Positions 46,091 through 58,080 of a stretch of 64,000 bases of DNA are shown here, piece by piece (positions within the stretch are counted from its first letter, which is position 1; each line of letters starts with the position of its first letter). The notes beneath the pieces were generated by a model. That model saw only the letters and a list, made by a program, of their open reading frames with translations. It made no database searches and was not told the origin of the DNA. Origin of the DNA: Harmonia axyridis. Its lineage: Eukaryota > Arthropoda > Insecta > Coleoptera > Coccinellidae. Location: the NCBI RefSeq assembly GCF_914767665.1, contig NC_059507.1:18044718-18108717 (forward strand). Direction: 5' to 3'. Both the position numbers and the translations under genes were made by a program.

Positions 46091-47527
46091 TTAGCATATT
46101 CCGTTTATATCTCGAACCCTAGCGCGAGCCGTTCCAAGAAGACAAGTTGTATCCATAGTCGAATAAGAACAAGTATTTACAATTTTTAAACCTTTCGAAG
46201 TGGGAGGTGCATCAATTTTTTGAACCGGGTCAACTTGGACCTTTCCTCGTGAACTAACTCCGGAAAATGAAACACCTTCGATCTTCGATTTCTGAAAACA
46301 TATCAACGTATTATGTTTTCTACTTCCGCATTTGCGACAACAATTTTTAGAATTACAATTCGAAATTGAATGCCGACCCAAACATGCATAACATCTTCTA
46401 TGTAGTTGTATGAGCCTTTTTCGTGTATCAAGCGAAGATTGCAAAAATTCAGGACACTGCGCAAATTTATGTCGACCCTCACAACACGGACACAATGAAT
46501 CATTTTGTTCATTCGGTGTAGGAGTGGATTCTTCCCGTGTCGTAACTAGAACCCTCTTATTTTTCATTGTAACCGGAGAGTTAGCTTGAATTTTGGCTTT
46601 GAGTGTATCTGAACTCAAGTCATTAACTGCGCAACGATCTCTAAGAAACTTAATCAGATCAGTAAATTTTGGAAAATCCGTATTCAGAAATCTTGTTTCA
46701 AAGTCCCGACGTGTATGGGAATCAAGAAGTTTCAAACTCCAAAATAACAGCATAAACTGTCCCAAATCCGAGTTTACTCAAACAATTGACATTAGCTTGT
46801 AAAGTGTCACAAAACTCTTTCAAGGAATTCTGATTGCCCGATTTGATTGGTTGCAATGAAAATACCTGATTCAAGTAGTGAGATGCCACAACTCTAACAT
46901 TTGAAAACTCGTTTTTAAGGAGATCATTTACGGTTTCGTAGTTATTCGGATCAAAAACTACCGTTTGTGCAAGAGTTAAGGCTCTTCCATCTAAATACGA
47001 AAGCAGAAATGCAAATTTTCTATGTCAGACAAATCCTTGTTGGTATGGATCACTTTATCATAAAGTGCAATAAAACCCGGAAAACTTTCGAGTTCACCAT
47101 TGAATCGTGGTAACTGAATTTGCGGCATATAGTTTGGTAAGGATTTGGACGCCGGTTTTTCATCCGAACCGTGAGAAGTTGAATATTGAATTTGGTGAGC
47201 AGCTCTAACCTCTAATATTTTATAATATAAGTCATCGAATGCCTTTGATAATCCGCTCGTATCCTTCCTTAAATCTCGATGACATATACCGATCGCGTCT
47301 AACTCGGAAAGACAACTTTCATATTCCTCAGCTGTTTGTTCGATCTTTTCGGAACGAATCATAAACGAATTCAGAGAAGAAGGAAGTTTCCCAATTAAAT
47401 CGTACGTTTGTTGTACCCTTACCCACATTCTATCCAAACGGCCTTTTGCCTGCGTAAAAACAAGAAAATCCTCCGCGCTTGGTGCCGGTGCCTTTGAATC
47501 TGATTTTTCTCCTGTTTCCTTTCCCAT
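46091..47527 (-). pseudogene. BEL/Pao element 2 gag
   Basis: ATG at 47527 (MGKETGEK) opens a frame (to 46991) with AKGRLDRMWVRVQQTYDLIG and MPQIQLPRFNGELESFPGFI, the hallmark of BEL gag. A frameshift near 47000 and a further shift before 46765 interrupt the middle. The third frame (46765-46091) has FETRFLNTDFPKFTDLIKFL and a Cys/His array (CPCCEGRHKFAQC, CYACLGRHSISNC, CRKCGSRKHNTLIC). Nucleocapsid zinc knuckles and order support the call. Sequence is clearly different from element 1, so a separate family. Confidence 0.75.
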
Positions 47528-47548
47528 TGTTGAAATTATTGAAAACAA

Positions 47549-48322
47549 CTAAAAGAAACTCTAACCTCTTTATGTTTGTTTATAAACAGTCCCCGCTACA
47601 AGTAGGCAAGTGAATCGATACAATACGTCGATTGCTATATCGAACCTGCGCGCCCACCGATTGATAAAATCTGACGGACTTATCTCATGCCGCCCGTGAG
47701 AAAAGAAAAAAACAAAAAAAAACAATTAAACCCTTTTCTAAAGACCCCTGAATATAAATCCGGCCCGAATGGATCAATCCAAATTACATTTAAAAGTTAT
47801 TCTAGTGGACTGTATTATTTATGTAATTGTTAATTGGATTGCTCCGCCACACAAGTTTGTGAATTATCCGATATAAAAGAAATGAAATTCGCTTAATTTC
47901 TGAGATTTGAGAGGAAATACCACCCGGAACAGTCAGCAATAAGAAGGAAAATTCAAACAGGAAAGGGACTCACCTGGTCTCCGTTGATTCTCTGACTTTC
48001 CACCTTGAAAACTTAAACTAAACAATCTTCTTCACTTAACTATGATGTGTCCTCTCACGAAGCTGTTAACGAACTTAAAAACTAATTGAGTCTTTGTGTG
48101 AAACTGCGATTTTTTCCTTATTCAGGATTAGCGAAAAACCATTGAATATTACAGTGCGTAACGTCCGTTGTGGATGCGGAAAACCAAGTGTGGTAAAATT
48201 GTGGAGGGGATGGGAAAGTCCGGAGCTGAGAAAGGATTTCAATATGGAGATAATTCCTCTCAAATCATCGCACTCCGTCAATTCAAAAAACAACCCGCGA
48301 AAATTCGATTCAATATCGAACA
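47549..48322. other. Probable leader/LTR of BEL element 2, not resolved
   Basis: Non-coding stretch between the BEL 2 gag start and the errantivirus-like gag. The 5' LTR and leader of BEL 2 should lie here, but I could not fix TG...CA edges or a PBS. Confidence 0.35.
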
Positions 48323-50072
48323 TTCATTGATAGAATAATATCATTGAAAATTCGAATTAATTATAGAATAGATTCAGATCCTATGCCTGATCCAGAGAAA
48401 TTAATTTATAAATCGAATATTTCAAAAATATGTAAAACAGTATTGATATCGAATTCCCCTATAGGATTACGAACTTATTTGATAACTAACAATGCATTCA
48501 ACTTTGATAATACCGTAAACGCTGTAAAAGATTATTTATGTAATATGGCTCAGTATGAATTATTAGACAAAAGTCGAAATAAAAATCCTATACATAAAAA
48601 TGTATCAAGAAATAATTATTCCGATCAACGTAATAATACAAACAAATACAATCATTTTTCAAATGATAATTATCGAACGCAGCATTATGAAACGCAGCAT
48701 AGATTCCCTTCGAGACCGATACAATTTGCGCAACGTCAAGTAAATACTCATTACCCTACGCAACGTGAAACGTTTGGTGTTCCAAGTACGTCGAGAAATC
48801 AAAACGTTTTTAAACCGAATCCAAATCAAAGAATTACTACCCCACCTAAAAGAATGTCAGTACAGACACGAGTTTATCCGCAGAAAAGATCTAATTATTC
48901 AACCCAATATTAAAATAATCCCCAGAGAAAATTTTATAATAATAATGATCGAAGCCCTGATTTTCTCGTAGAAGAATTAACTAATATTGATATAAATCCA
49001 AATAAGAAAAATTTTTTCTCACAACCTTCTACATCGAAAAGTAATTTCTCAAATGAACGAAATTTTCAAGACCCTACTTTAGAAAACGAACTGACATAAA
49101 TCATACGTTAGATGATACGAATCAAAATCCTATTGAAGTACCAGTAAACTTTAGTCATTTAGAAACTGAAAAAAGAGATTTATCACAAAAACAGAAACTG
49201 CGTATTGCAAGTAATTTTAGAAAATTAAATGAAAAAACTATTGACATCAATCATCCAAAACCGGAAATAAACAGTCGATTGTCGAAACCTATAAAAATAA
49301 ATAATATTGAAAACGTAACTTTCAAATGCGATATAACTAATGATACGAATAATAATGAAACCAATGAAATTGAAAATAATGAAATAATGGAAGAAAAATT
49401 AGATAAATCCTCTGAATTATTAAATACTATTGAACAAAAAGATGATGATTTTTTTATTCATAAATTGATAGAAGATGTAAATGATCATAATTATACGGAT
49501 ATTTCTAGTGATCCAAAACGAAAATACTTGAGGACGAAAATAAATAAAGAATTTTCGAATGATATGAATTCCCATAAGTTTCCCCATGATATTTGTCGAC
49601 AAAGCAAATTCAAACGACCTCCCATACAATTTCAATCAAGTTACGTAGGTCACGAACCGTTCATTACTCCTATTGTAATACAAACCCAACTGTTATCAAA
49701 GCACCGATTATTCGCCACCTTGATCCTATATTCAGAAGAAAGCAAGTATTCAATTCACAATTTTTCTCAACTAATAAAGAATGTGCTTACCCATTAAGTA
49801 GAATTATTATTGATCCAACAAGCGAATTAACATACCAAAACTTTTTAACTTTTAACAAAAATGATAATATCAAAAATTATGTGAATATTAGAGAAAAAGA
49901 AGGTATAGTTTATCCAAAGTTACTTGGAGGAAGCCTGAATATTTCAATTATACAAGGGTTGTCCAAGTTATCAGAAATTCCTTTGGAATTTATGAAAATA
50001 TTGCTATCAATATTCTCAAATAAACCCCGATATTTAGCAGATCGTCTTGGAAACAAGAATGCCCCGATTTGA
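48323..50072 (+). pseudogene. Errantivirus-like gag and pol-end fragments
   Basis: 48323-49099 reads as the C-terminal half of an errantivirus-type gag (SNSPIGLRTYLITNNAFNFD, AVKDYLCNMAQYE, then an Asn/Arg/Gln-rich tail) with a stop at 48911 and open sequence after it. No N-terminal gag. 49279-49797 is an acidic, Asn-rich frame I cannot place. Near 49680-49740, NPTVIKAPIIRHLDPIFRR matches NPTYIKASITRKLDPAFKK at 62093-62152 (end of integrase) both as protein and DNA, so part of an integrase C-terminus has been joined here. The rest to 50072 (IIIDPTSELTYQNF..., PKLLGGSLNIS...) is unrecognised. Broken and rearranged. Confidence 0.55.
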
Positions 50073-50571
50073 TTGATTTTATTGACTGAATATTTCCCCT
50101 CGTATTCCCCTTTCCACTTTGAGAGCGTTTTTGGTTACACTCATTGGCTGCATCTATCACTTCTTTATTACTTTCTTATAATTCGCATAGACCAGTGTGG
50201 TCCACAGGGGTATTATTGCAATGCATTTTTACGTAGTTTAAGTTCGTTGTGTGACTGATGATTTTAATGATTTCGACTATAATGTTTGGCACAATTCTAT
50301 GGCTTATGTAAAAAAAGATGAATATTTCGCCATCAAACCTATTCCTCCATTTACTTTCAAAGTCAGAATTGATATATGACGGGTTCTGAAGAAAATGATT
50401 TCGTATCCTAAATAGGTAGGTATCTTCATTCCACTGAACGAAGAATTGATTAAAATGAGATTAACCAACAAAATTTTCATTACATTTTCTGATTTTAGCA
50501 ATATTATTACTGGTTTGATAAATCATGGAAAATAGGCATATGATGTTGACTTGTTGAGGCTCTTAGTACCT

Positions 50572-51318
50572 ACGTCAAATTAGCAGCTACGTAGCCAAAT
50601 CGAAAAATCAATCAAGTATTTTATAGAAAATAGAAATATTTCACCATTTCCTGCCATCAGTCGGGACAGTTTTAATAATAGGTTACATATAGGTATCTTT
50701 TGAATATTTATTCTGATTCTGAATACGAAAATTTATCGACGAAAAACTTGAACTGAGGAAATACTACAATTTCTAACTGAGTGGAGTAGTCTATGACTTC
50801 CGGAAAACATAGAAACTAATATCGAAAATTGGATAACTGAATCTGACATTTCATGAAATGTCATTAATTATTTGTAATTGAAACTTTTATTGGCTTATGG
50901 ATTCTCAACCATCTTAACGAATAATTTATTACATTTCATAAAATTTCGACTTTAGTTTCTTTTTATGTTTTCTGGAAGTCATAGACTACTCCATTCAATG
51001 AGGAATTGCAGTTTTCCTTGAGTATTGCCATATTGCTGAAATTATCATCAACTAAGTCATCTAATAATGCAATAATATACTGGGTGTGCCATTTGAAATA
51101 AGAAAGTAGTACTCTGTTTCCGGTATAAAAGGAAATTGTATAAATTTTCAGCACAAAATTATTATTAGTTTTCCATAAACGTCTAATAGGCCATCGCGGT
51201 GAGTCACCCTGTACATCATTATCATTTAGCTTTCTGCTTCCACTGAGGGACATAAATTTCGCCTTACAATAACGAAGAAATAAAATTTAATTCGGCAACG
51301 TAGCTGCTAATTTGGCCT
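50572..51318. repeat. Foldback element with nested MITE end
   Basis: Outer arms share CAAATTAGCAGCTACGT (about 50575) and its complement (about 51300). Inner arms share GGAGTAGTCTATGACTTCC and its complement (50783 and 50980). A TGGGTGTGCCATTTGAAATA end and a GAGTCACCCTGTA end at 51083-51215 are nested inside. It separates the fragments above from the macro-domain segment. 50073-50571 and 51319-51777 hold nothing else I recognise, apart from a short (TA)n at about 51485. Confidence 0.6.
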
Positions 51319-51777
51319 AGAAAATTGGATGTCACTCAAGGATCTCAAGGTCATGCACCTATTCTACCCTAGTTTGTCTTCTCTTCAGACAGAACATTCA
51401 GACAGCATTCATCTCAAACATTTTCATGCTCTTATAATTCTATGCAACGATCAGTTCATCATCGTTGATAACGTTCCTTGATAGTATATATATATATATT
51501 CTTTTGAGAAAGAGCAAATACAAAATATTATATTACAGGTCGAGAATAAAGAATAATCAAATTATAACACCGTAGAATGATATAGTATTATTTTTGATGT
51601 AACAGCAAAAGGTACTCACATCACAAATTTTCTGAAAGAATCGACATCTGAGTCCCTTACATACGCAAAAATATTATTTTCAACTCAAGGGTTGGAAAAT
51701 TGTGCGCCTATGGTTTATGACTGTTTTGCAATTATCTCTGGCCAAGCGTTTTTATAGACTAGTTCAAGTGACTTTGG

Positions 51778-52572
51778 ATATACTATAACTTATTTGAATC
51801 CCCTGAAAATTGCGCCCTAGCACATTGTGTATCACAAGATTTTAAAATGAGTAAAGGAATAGCATTAGAATTTAAAAATAAATACAGTGGAATAGGAAAA
51901 CTGAAGAATCAAAATAAATTAGTTGGCGAAGTTGCCACAATCCGAGAAGATAATAGGAATGTTTAATATTCAATTACTAAGAAATGTCATTATGAAAAAC
52001 CTGAATATGAAACAGATTTTCAGTCACTTTTAAATCTTAGAAAAATATGCGATGTTGATGACGATAGATTTTTAGCTTTACCACGAAGTGCATGTGGATT
52101 AGATCGACTAGAATGGTGAATTATTTTGAAAATGTTGAAATATATCTTTGGTGAATCCAATATGAACGTGATTATTTACCATTTACCAACACATACCAAT
52201 GAAAATTTAATTGAGTGTAATGGAATAGATGATGACCTTATTTCAATTGCAAATCAGATAACTCACGAAGAGTTAGATGAATGCTTAAACCTTTTGAACT
52301 CCGCAGACGAAAATAATGAACAAGATGAAAATATAATTGACTTTGAAACTCAAAATGTTATTATTCATGACGATAAAGCTATTCATAGCAATATTGAAAA
52401 TACACTTTTTGAAATACCTGAAATACCTTATACAGAAAGAAGTATTAACCCATCTAATTTACAGATAATATTTAAAAAAGCATTTAATTATAATGTTACA
52501 AAAATTAAATTATTCGAAGAAAAACTCAGATTTGTTGTTTCCATAAATTCAATCGAAAGCGATTTATATAAA
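51778..52572 (+). pseudogene. OARD1/TARG1-type macro domain plus pol linker/tether of an errantivirus-like element
   Basis: In one frame: IYYNLFESPENCALAHCVSQ, FKMSKGIALEFKNKYSG, KLVGEVATI, YSITKKCHYEKPEYET, LALPRSACGLDRLEW and LKYIFGESNMNVIIYHLP. This is the order and spacing of a Poa1p/OARD1-type macro domain, which binds ADP-ribose and reverses acyl or glutamate ADP-ribosylation. The Lys of ITK and the Asp of CGLD, the catalytic pair of human TARG1 (K84, D125), are both present. Two stops (codons at about 51964 and 52118) interrupt it. The frame from 52126 continues into an acidic linker (LDECLNLLNSADE) and EIPYTERSINPSNLQIIFKK, which I recognise as the tether between RNase H and integrase in errantivirus-type pol. 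RT and RNase H are not found upstream. Placement in pol is therefore inference from this continuity. Confidence 0.7.
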
Positions 52573-52700
52573 TTTACTCGCTCTGCTCGCCGAAGGGGCT
52601 CCGCCCCTTGGACCCCGTTACTATGCCGGTAGATCCTTCACTGGGTATCCCTCTAGAAAATAAAAGATTTTTTTCGGAAACCTTGTATCGTTAGCTGATT
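52573..52700 (+). repeat. Dispersed repeat B, copy 1
   Basis: CTCGCTCTGCTCGCC, GGGGCTCCGCCCCTTGG and ACTATGCCGGTAGATCC recur at 63903-64000 in the same orientation. It abruptly ends the pol tether frame at 52572, so it marks an insertion or deletion edge. Confidence 0.6.
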
Positions 52701-52975
52701 TTAGACGATTCACTCGGTATCCTATGCTGATTCTAGGGTAGAATTCTATATGACTTCTTTCCTAGAACATACCATTTCGCCCTTGCTCACATGAAAATAT
52801 TTGATGCAAATAACTTTCCATGACGACAAATCAAGGGCGGTCCTAGCCTTAAGTTTGAGGGGGTTCGCCGTTAAGGGTTTCGAGTTTTTCTATGGTACCA
52901 AATCCCAGATTACACCGATATCGAGCTTAACCTCCCAAAAATATTTATATTTAGATATTTATATGAATATTTATA

Positions 52976-55134
52976 CAGGGTGTTTCAAGTTCGAAGGCCT
53001 ATTCGACGTTTCTGGAGAACGGGGCCGATTTGAAATCTGAAAATTCAGAATATGACATTGTTCATGATGCCCTATTCAGCTAAAATATTTTAGAAGTTCT
53101 GGCACTTCCGGTTATACAAGAATTAAAAAAAAATTCTTCGAAAAAAATAATTTTTTTCATTTTATGTCTGAGATATTATCAAGATTTCCATTCTCAATTA
53201 CCCTCTGCTAAAATTATTGCGTTAGTTCTCATTGTTTTCAAAATATTAAGAAAAAACCGTAAAAAAGAGAGAATTTCCATAGTCACTATCACGTGAATTA
53301 TTTTCACTGTGAATATCCTATGCGTATACTCAATTCACTTTCACAAACTAGAATGATGTTGGAATATCGTGCATATCTTGAATTTGAAAAATATCATCAC
53401 AGGGTGTTTCAAATATTGTGAACAAAATTTGATCATAACTTTCGATTTTCGAATCAGAACCCTATTTTTTTGTGATTTCGTTGAATTCTACGGTAAAAAT
53501 AAGGGTAGTGTTCAAACATGATTATGATCTCAAATTCAATAATTCAAGAGTTATTCCAGATTTTATGAATTTATGTTATACGTAGGGTCAATTTCATTCA
53601 ATCTGTTTCTAGAGTGCGTTTCAAATATTCAATTATTTCAAAGTGACAGGTGTACTCATTATTGAATCTAGTAGATTATAATTTGACGATATGAATCCCC
53701 GTTATTCAAATAATGAAATTCTGGATCTATTCCATATCCACAGTGAATGCAACAGAATTGTTTCGAGAACTTGTCGAGCATTCAATCAGAAATATCCACA
53801 TTTACCACCAATTGACGAGAAGATGATTCGGAAGGATGTTTCAAACTTTCTGTTACTCCCTTTTCATCACCACGCTGATTTTTTCCTGAATTCATAAAAT
53901 GTATTCTACCGCTTTTTCATATGAATAGAATTGGCACACAGGAGTCCTGCATGATTTTATTTCATTTGGTAGGTAGAGGTTTTTTTCTTCTAGGTAGGTA
54001 CTCCATCCAGTATAATGGATATTCATGAAGTATGCAACATCCTTTCAAGAAGATGAGGAAATTTCTGATTTTAAATTTGATGAGTTCTACCAATAATTCT
54101 AATGCATTCATCGTGAATATGGAATTAGATATTTATAATACAAGTGCAGAACTTATTGATATTCTTCCAAGAGGTCAAAATGACCGAGTGGTAGAATGAG
54201 CCTTCTGTACGAGTTTTAAACATTATGTTCCCGAATTCACTGCCTTTTTATTGAAATTGACGGAAATTTCCATAAATATCTATTAGTGATTTTTGCATTG
54301 AAAAATGTTGGTTGGTAGAACAGTTTTCTGTATCACAAATTTGACAAATAATAGCTAAATCCGTTCCAGTCTATTTTGTTCCACAAAATGTGCCGGAAAG
54401 AACTGATTTGCCACATTATTAGAGAAAAGTTTATCCAGAATTTTGTCATTTGAATATCGGAAATTCAATTCGTGAAATCAAATTAGTGAAGCTTTGATAA
54501 TGAAAATACCTGTCACATGTGAAGTAATTAGATATTTAAATTTCTATGGTCATAGAGTATTATTGCTAATCTGTCTGGAAACAAATCGAATAAAATTGAC
54601 CCTACGTATAACATAAATTCATAAAATCTCAAATAACTCTTGAATTATTGAATTTGAGAGCATAATCACGTTTGGACACTACCCTTATTTTTTACCGTAG
54701 AATCCAGCGAAATCACAAAAAATAGGGTTCTGATTTGAAAATCGAAAGTTATGATCAAATTTTGTTCACAATTTTTGGCACCCTGTGATGATATTTCTCA
54801 AATTCAAGTTATGCACGATGTTCCAACATCATTTTAGTTTGAGAAAGTGAATTGAAATAGGCATAGGATATTCACAGTAAAAATAATTCGGGTAATTGTG
54901 ACTAAGGAAATTCTCTCTTTTTTACGGTTTTTCCTTGATATTTTGAAAACTATGAGGACTAACACAATAATTTTAGCAAAGAGTAATTGAGAATGGAAAT
55001 CTCGATAATATCTGAGACATAAAATGAAAAAAAATTTTGTTTTGAAAAAAATTTTTTGAATTCTTATATAACCGGAAGCGCCTGAACTACGAAAATATTT
55101 TAGCTGAACAATGTCATATTCCGAAATTTTAGAT
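52976..55134. mobile_element. Long-TIR DNA element (arms ~600 bp)
   Basis: Left arm 52976 to about 53600 starts TA-CAGGGTGTTTCAAG. Right arm about 54585-55134 is its inverted copy, sharing AATTGACCCTACGTATAAC-type and GGGTAGTGTTCAAACATG-type phrases. The outermost 60 or so bases of the right arm are missing where the mariner begins at 55136. The core carries a small DUF4817-like ORF. CAGGGTG ends and TA target place it near the Tc1/mariner-like MITEs elsewhere in the window. Confidence 0.7.
53691..53897 (+). CDS. DUF4817-like helix-turn-helix peptide in long-TIR element
   Basis: 68 codons, ATG 53691. The first 50 residues (YSNNEILDLFHIHSEC..., RTCRAFNQKYPHLPP, KMIRKDVSNF) match the pattern of the DUF4817 N-terminal HTH domain found in insect transposon proteins: aromatic-x-x-E-x-x-D start, a middle A/R-x-x-F/Y-x-x-x-[FY]P step, then a final F. 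No catalytic transposase domain follows before a stop. It is probably the remnant DNA-binding part of the element's own transposase. No splice partner was identified. Confidence 0.5.
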   Translation: MNPRYSNNEILDLFHIHSECNRIVSRTCRAFNQKYPHLPPIDEKMIRKDVSNFLLLPFHHHADFFLNS

Positions 55135-55135
55135 T

Positions 55136-56301
55136 TAGGCGTACAACTTTGCTCCTGCCGTTTTGCAATAGCTGGCTGTAACGGTAAGTGATAGTCGAAG
55201 TAAATATATCGTAGATGTCATACAATAAGTTTAGTTATTTGTGAACATAACGCCATCGACATGTTAGTCGATTTGTGTCTGCATCATAAAGTTATTCACG
55301 ATTAACCATGTCAGCTTACGAGTCAAATTCTCGTCATTTGAGGGAGGTTTTGATTTTCTACTGAAATATGAATAAATCTGCGGCTTAGGCTCATCGAATG
55401 CTCTCAAATACCTATGGTGAGGCCGCTATTAGTGAAAGAACGTGCCGAGAGTGGTTTCAACGCTTCAAGAATGGTGATTTTGATGTCGAAGACCAGCATC
55501 GCGGTGGAAGAGAGAAGGTTTTTGAAGATGCAGAATTGGAGGCAATACTTGATCAAAACTCATTTCAAACGCAACAATAATTGACAGGATCATTAGGACT
55601 ACAAGCCATTTCAAAACGCCTGAAAGTCATAGGAATGATTCAGAACAAGAAAAGTGGGTGCCGTACGAGTTGAAGCCGGGAGGTGTTTGAACGGAGTTTG
55701 TTTGTTTGTGAACAGCTGCTTTCGAGGCAAAGACGGAAGGAATTTCTGCATCGGATTGGGATTGGAGACGAAAAACGGGTTCATTACGATAATCCCAAGC
55801 ACATAAAATCATGTGGATATCCCGGCCATGCTTCCATGTCGACGGCTAAACCGATATTCTCGGTTCTAAGGTTATGCTCAGTATTTGGTGGGACCAGCTC
55901 GGCGTAGTGTATTATGAGTTGTTAAAACCGACTGAAACGATCACAGGCGATCGTTATCGAACGTAATCAATGCGTTTGTGTCGAGCATTGAGAGACAAAC
56001 CGCCGCAATACGACGAGAGAGTAGATGAATGGATTTTACTGCATGACAATGCTCGACTCCATGTTGCGAAAGTCAAGATATACTTGAAAAAGTTGAAATG
56101 GGAATTCCTACCCCACCCGACGTATTCTCCAGACGTTGCTCCCTCGGACTATCACTTGTTTCGATCAATAGCAATTCGTACGCTGCCCGAAAGATGTGAG
56201 AAAGTATAGTGACCAGCGATGGGCAATATTTCGAATCATAAATGTATAACCAGTGTTTTACAATAAAGCCTCAAATTTCGGTAAAAAAATTTGTACGCTT
56301 A
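55136..56301 (+). mobile_element. mariner element, degraded
   Basis: Terminal inverted repeats: TAGGCGTACAAC at the left and, inverted, TAAGCGTACAAA at the right. About 1.17 kb. It sits at the truncated edge of the long-TIR element. Transposase described separately. Confidence 0.75.
55308..56209 (+). pseudogene. mariner transposase, multiple stops and frameshifts
   Basis: Reading starts at ATG 55308 (MSAYESNSRHLREVLIFY), and stops occur in the next 80 bases. HTH region: TYGEAAISERTCREWFQRFK, FKNGDFDVEDQHRGGREK. Catalytic part across frames: WWDQLGVVYYELL (first Asp), LLHDNARLHVAKV (second Asp) and HPTYSPDVAPSDYHLFRS (third Asp, D34D-type spacing). This cut-and-paste transposase family inserts at TA. 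The protein is about two thirds of normal length in pieces, so the copy is dead. SETMAR-related mariners are the nearest type. Confidence 0.8.
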
Positions 56302-56814
56302 TGTATTTGTTATATTATAATATATTTATTTACTTATCACGGTTTTAGCCATTCAGGTAGAAATTAAAAAAAAAATAGTAAATCTATTGTTTCATATGAA
56401 AAAAAAAGAAGACAATTGGCAAGTATAATACAAAATCTAATTTGAAAACCTTGTAATCACAGCGTTCTCGTCAACATCAATGTCCCTGTATATGGTCAGG
56501 AGGACTAAACTGAATCCGATGCCAATATCGAAAAAACCAGAATAACACCATATGAACTACCATTTATTCATTTCGAAAATAAACTTGCCATACAGTTTTA
56601 TAATACGTCATAATCTCAAACGATCTATTAATATGAATTTCCACCAAGTAAAAAACCGATCCCATCAAGAAGATCTGGCATACAGGCAACGTTGCAGATT
56701 ATTTCGCATCTGACCATAGACCTTATATCATAGATATTAGGTCTATGCATCTGACAGACTTTACGTATTAAACATGATGGCCGCCGCCATATATAAACAA
56801 TCGATAAAACCATC

Positions 56815-57050
56815 GATTTTGACGAAAAAAAGGCATTTTTATTTCAGGGAAAGCTTGAAATGTGATTAATAAATCATTTCTAACGAGAATCAGTTAATAA
56901 AATACAAGAAAACTAGCTATTAATGTGGATAACCTCACCTTCATTAGGCCAATTTCACAATTAAAAAAAAAAAAATAGCTGGATTAAGGAATTTATGACA
57001 ACGGATTCGTGATCTAAGACCCAAAATAAGTAAGTCTGCAAAATTTCATC
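56815..57050 (+). repeat. Copy of the 6.8-kb foldback arm
   Basis: Shares GACGAAAA, AATACAAGAAAACTA, AATAACCTCACC/AATAACCTTACCC and AGCTGGATTAAGG / AGCAGGATTACAG with 6830-7020. No gene between 56302 and 57480. Confidence 0.55.
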
Positions 57051-57479
57051 ACTTTTGAATCATTATTAAAATTAATTCTATATAGTAAACATTGTTTTTC
57101 TTTTCAGAAGATGGATTATTTTCGTTTGGATGGATAATTATACAGGATATTTATTTGTCGTATATCAATTAGAAGTATCTAGAGATGTTGGACCAATTCA
57201 AGTCTGAAAATTGAGATTAAAGCTTCAAATTATTAACTTATTTGTAAAGAAGTAGTAATAAGACATTTTGAAATCTGAAATTCTCATTTCTCTAGAAATG
57301 GCAATTTCTTTCTTCTTTAAAAAAATTGGGAATAAATGCATAATCAAAATGTGAGAGTTATTATCAGTCAATAGAAATACTACCTGAAAAAAAACTGCAT
57401 TCAATGTTTATTTTCAGTTTTGACAAATATTGAATTTACATAATCATTCGATAAGATCTATGAAAAGACCTACAGTGAA

Positions 57480-57720
57480 ATTTTGTTTTAGGAATATTCA
57501 GTATAGCTATAATAAACTGAAAAGGGGCAAAATGAATAGATCTACCTTTCAAAAACCCATGGCTAATGTTGCCTTACAAGCAATCGTGTAACATCTTTGA
57601 GAAATCAGGTTATAAGAAGTCCCTCATTTCCGAGGTTCATCAATACTTTTTTCAGTTGAGCAACAAATTATTCTTCCATTTCATAATTCATTAAGAAATA
57701 CAATATTCGATCAACAATTA
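57480..57720 (+). repeat. Degraded LTR-like direct repeat, left
   Basis: CAGTATAGCTATAATAAACT, GAATAGATCTACCTTTCAAA and TTGAGAAATCAGGTTA match 59185-59385 in the same orientation, flanking the copia remnant. Confidence 0.45.
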
Positions 57721-58080
57721 TATAGGGTGTATATATTTAGAATACAAGGAAGGACACCTTTTGAAATCTAAAAATTTGGTTGATGGTACGTTATTTTCCA
57801 TAATTTATAATATTGAAAGACCAATTGGACATTTCTGAAGAACTAAGGCGTTTTTAGAATCTGAAAATTGTATCGATGAATTTTGCATACTCTTCTGTTG
57901 CATTTTTCTTGTAGGTGTATGGACAAAAATGATTTTTGTGGGTTCTGGTGAATAATCAGAGGGATACAGGTAACAATTTCATTAATACCAGTCGAGATGT
58001 AGTTATCATAGATAAGGGATGATATAGAAATTTCACTAGATAATTCTGATTCAGTGGAGGACAGCTGAATTAAAGCTTAA

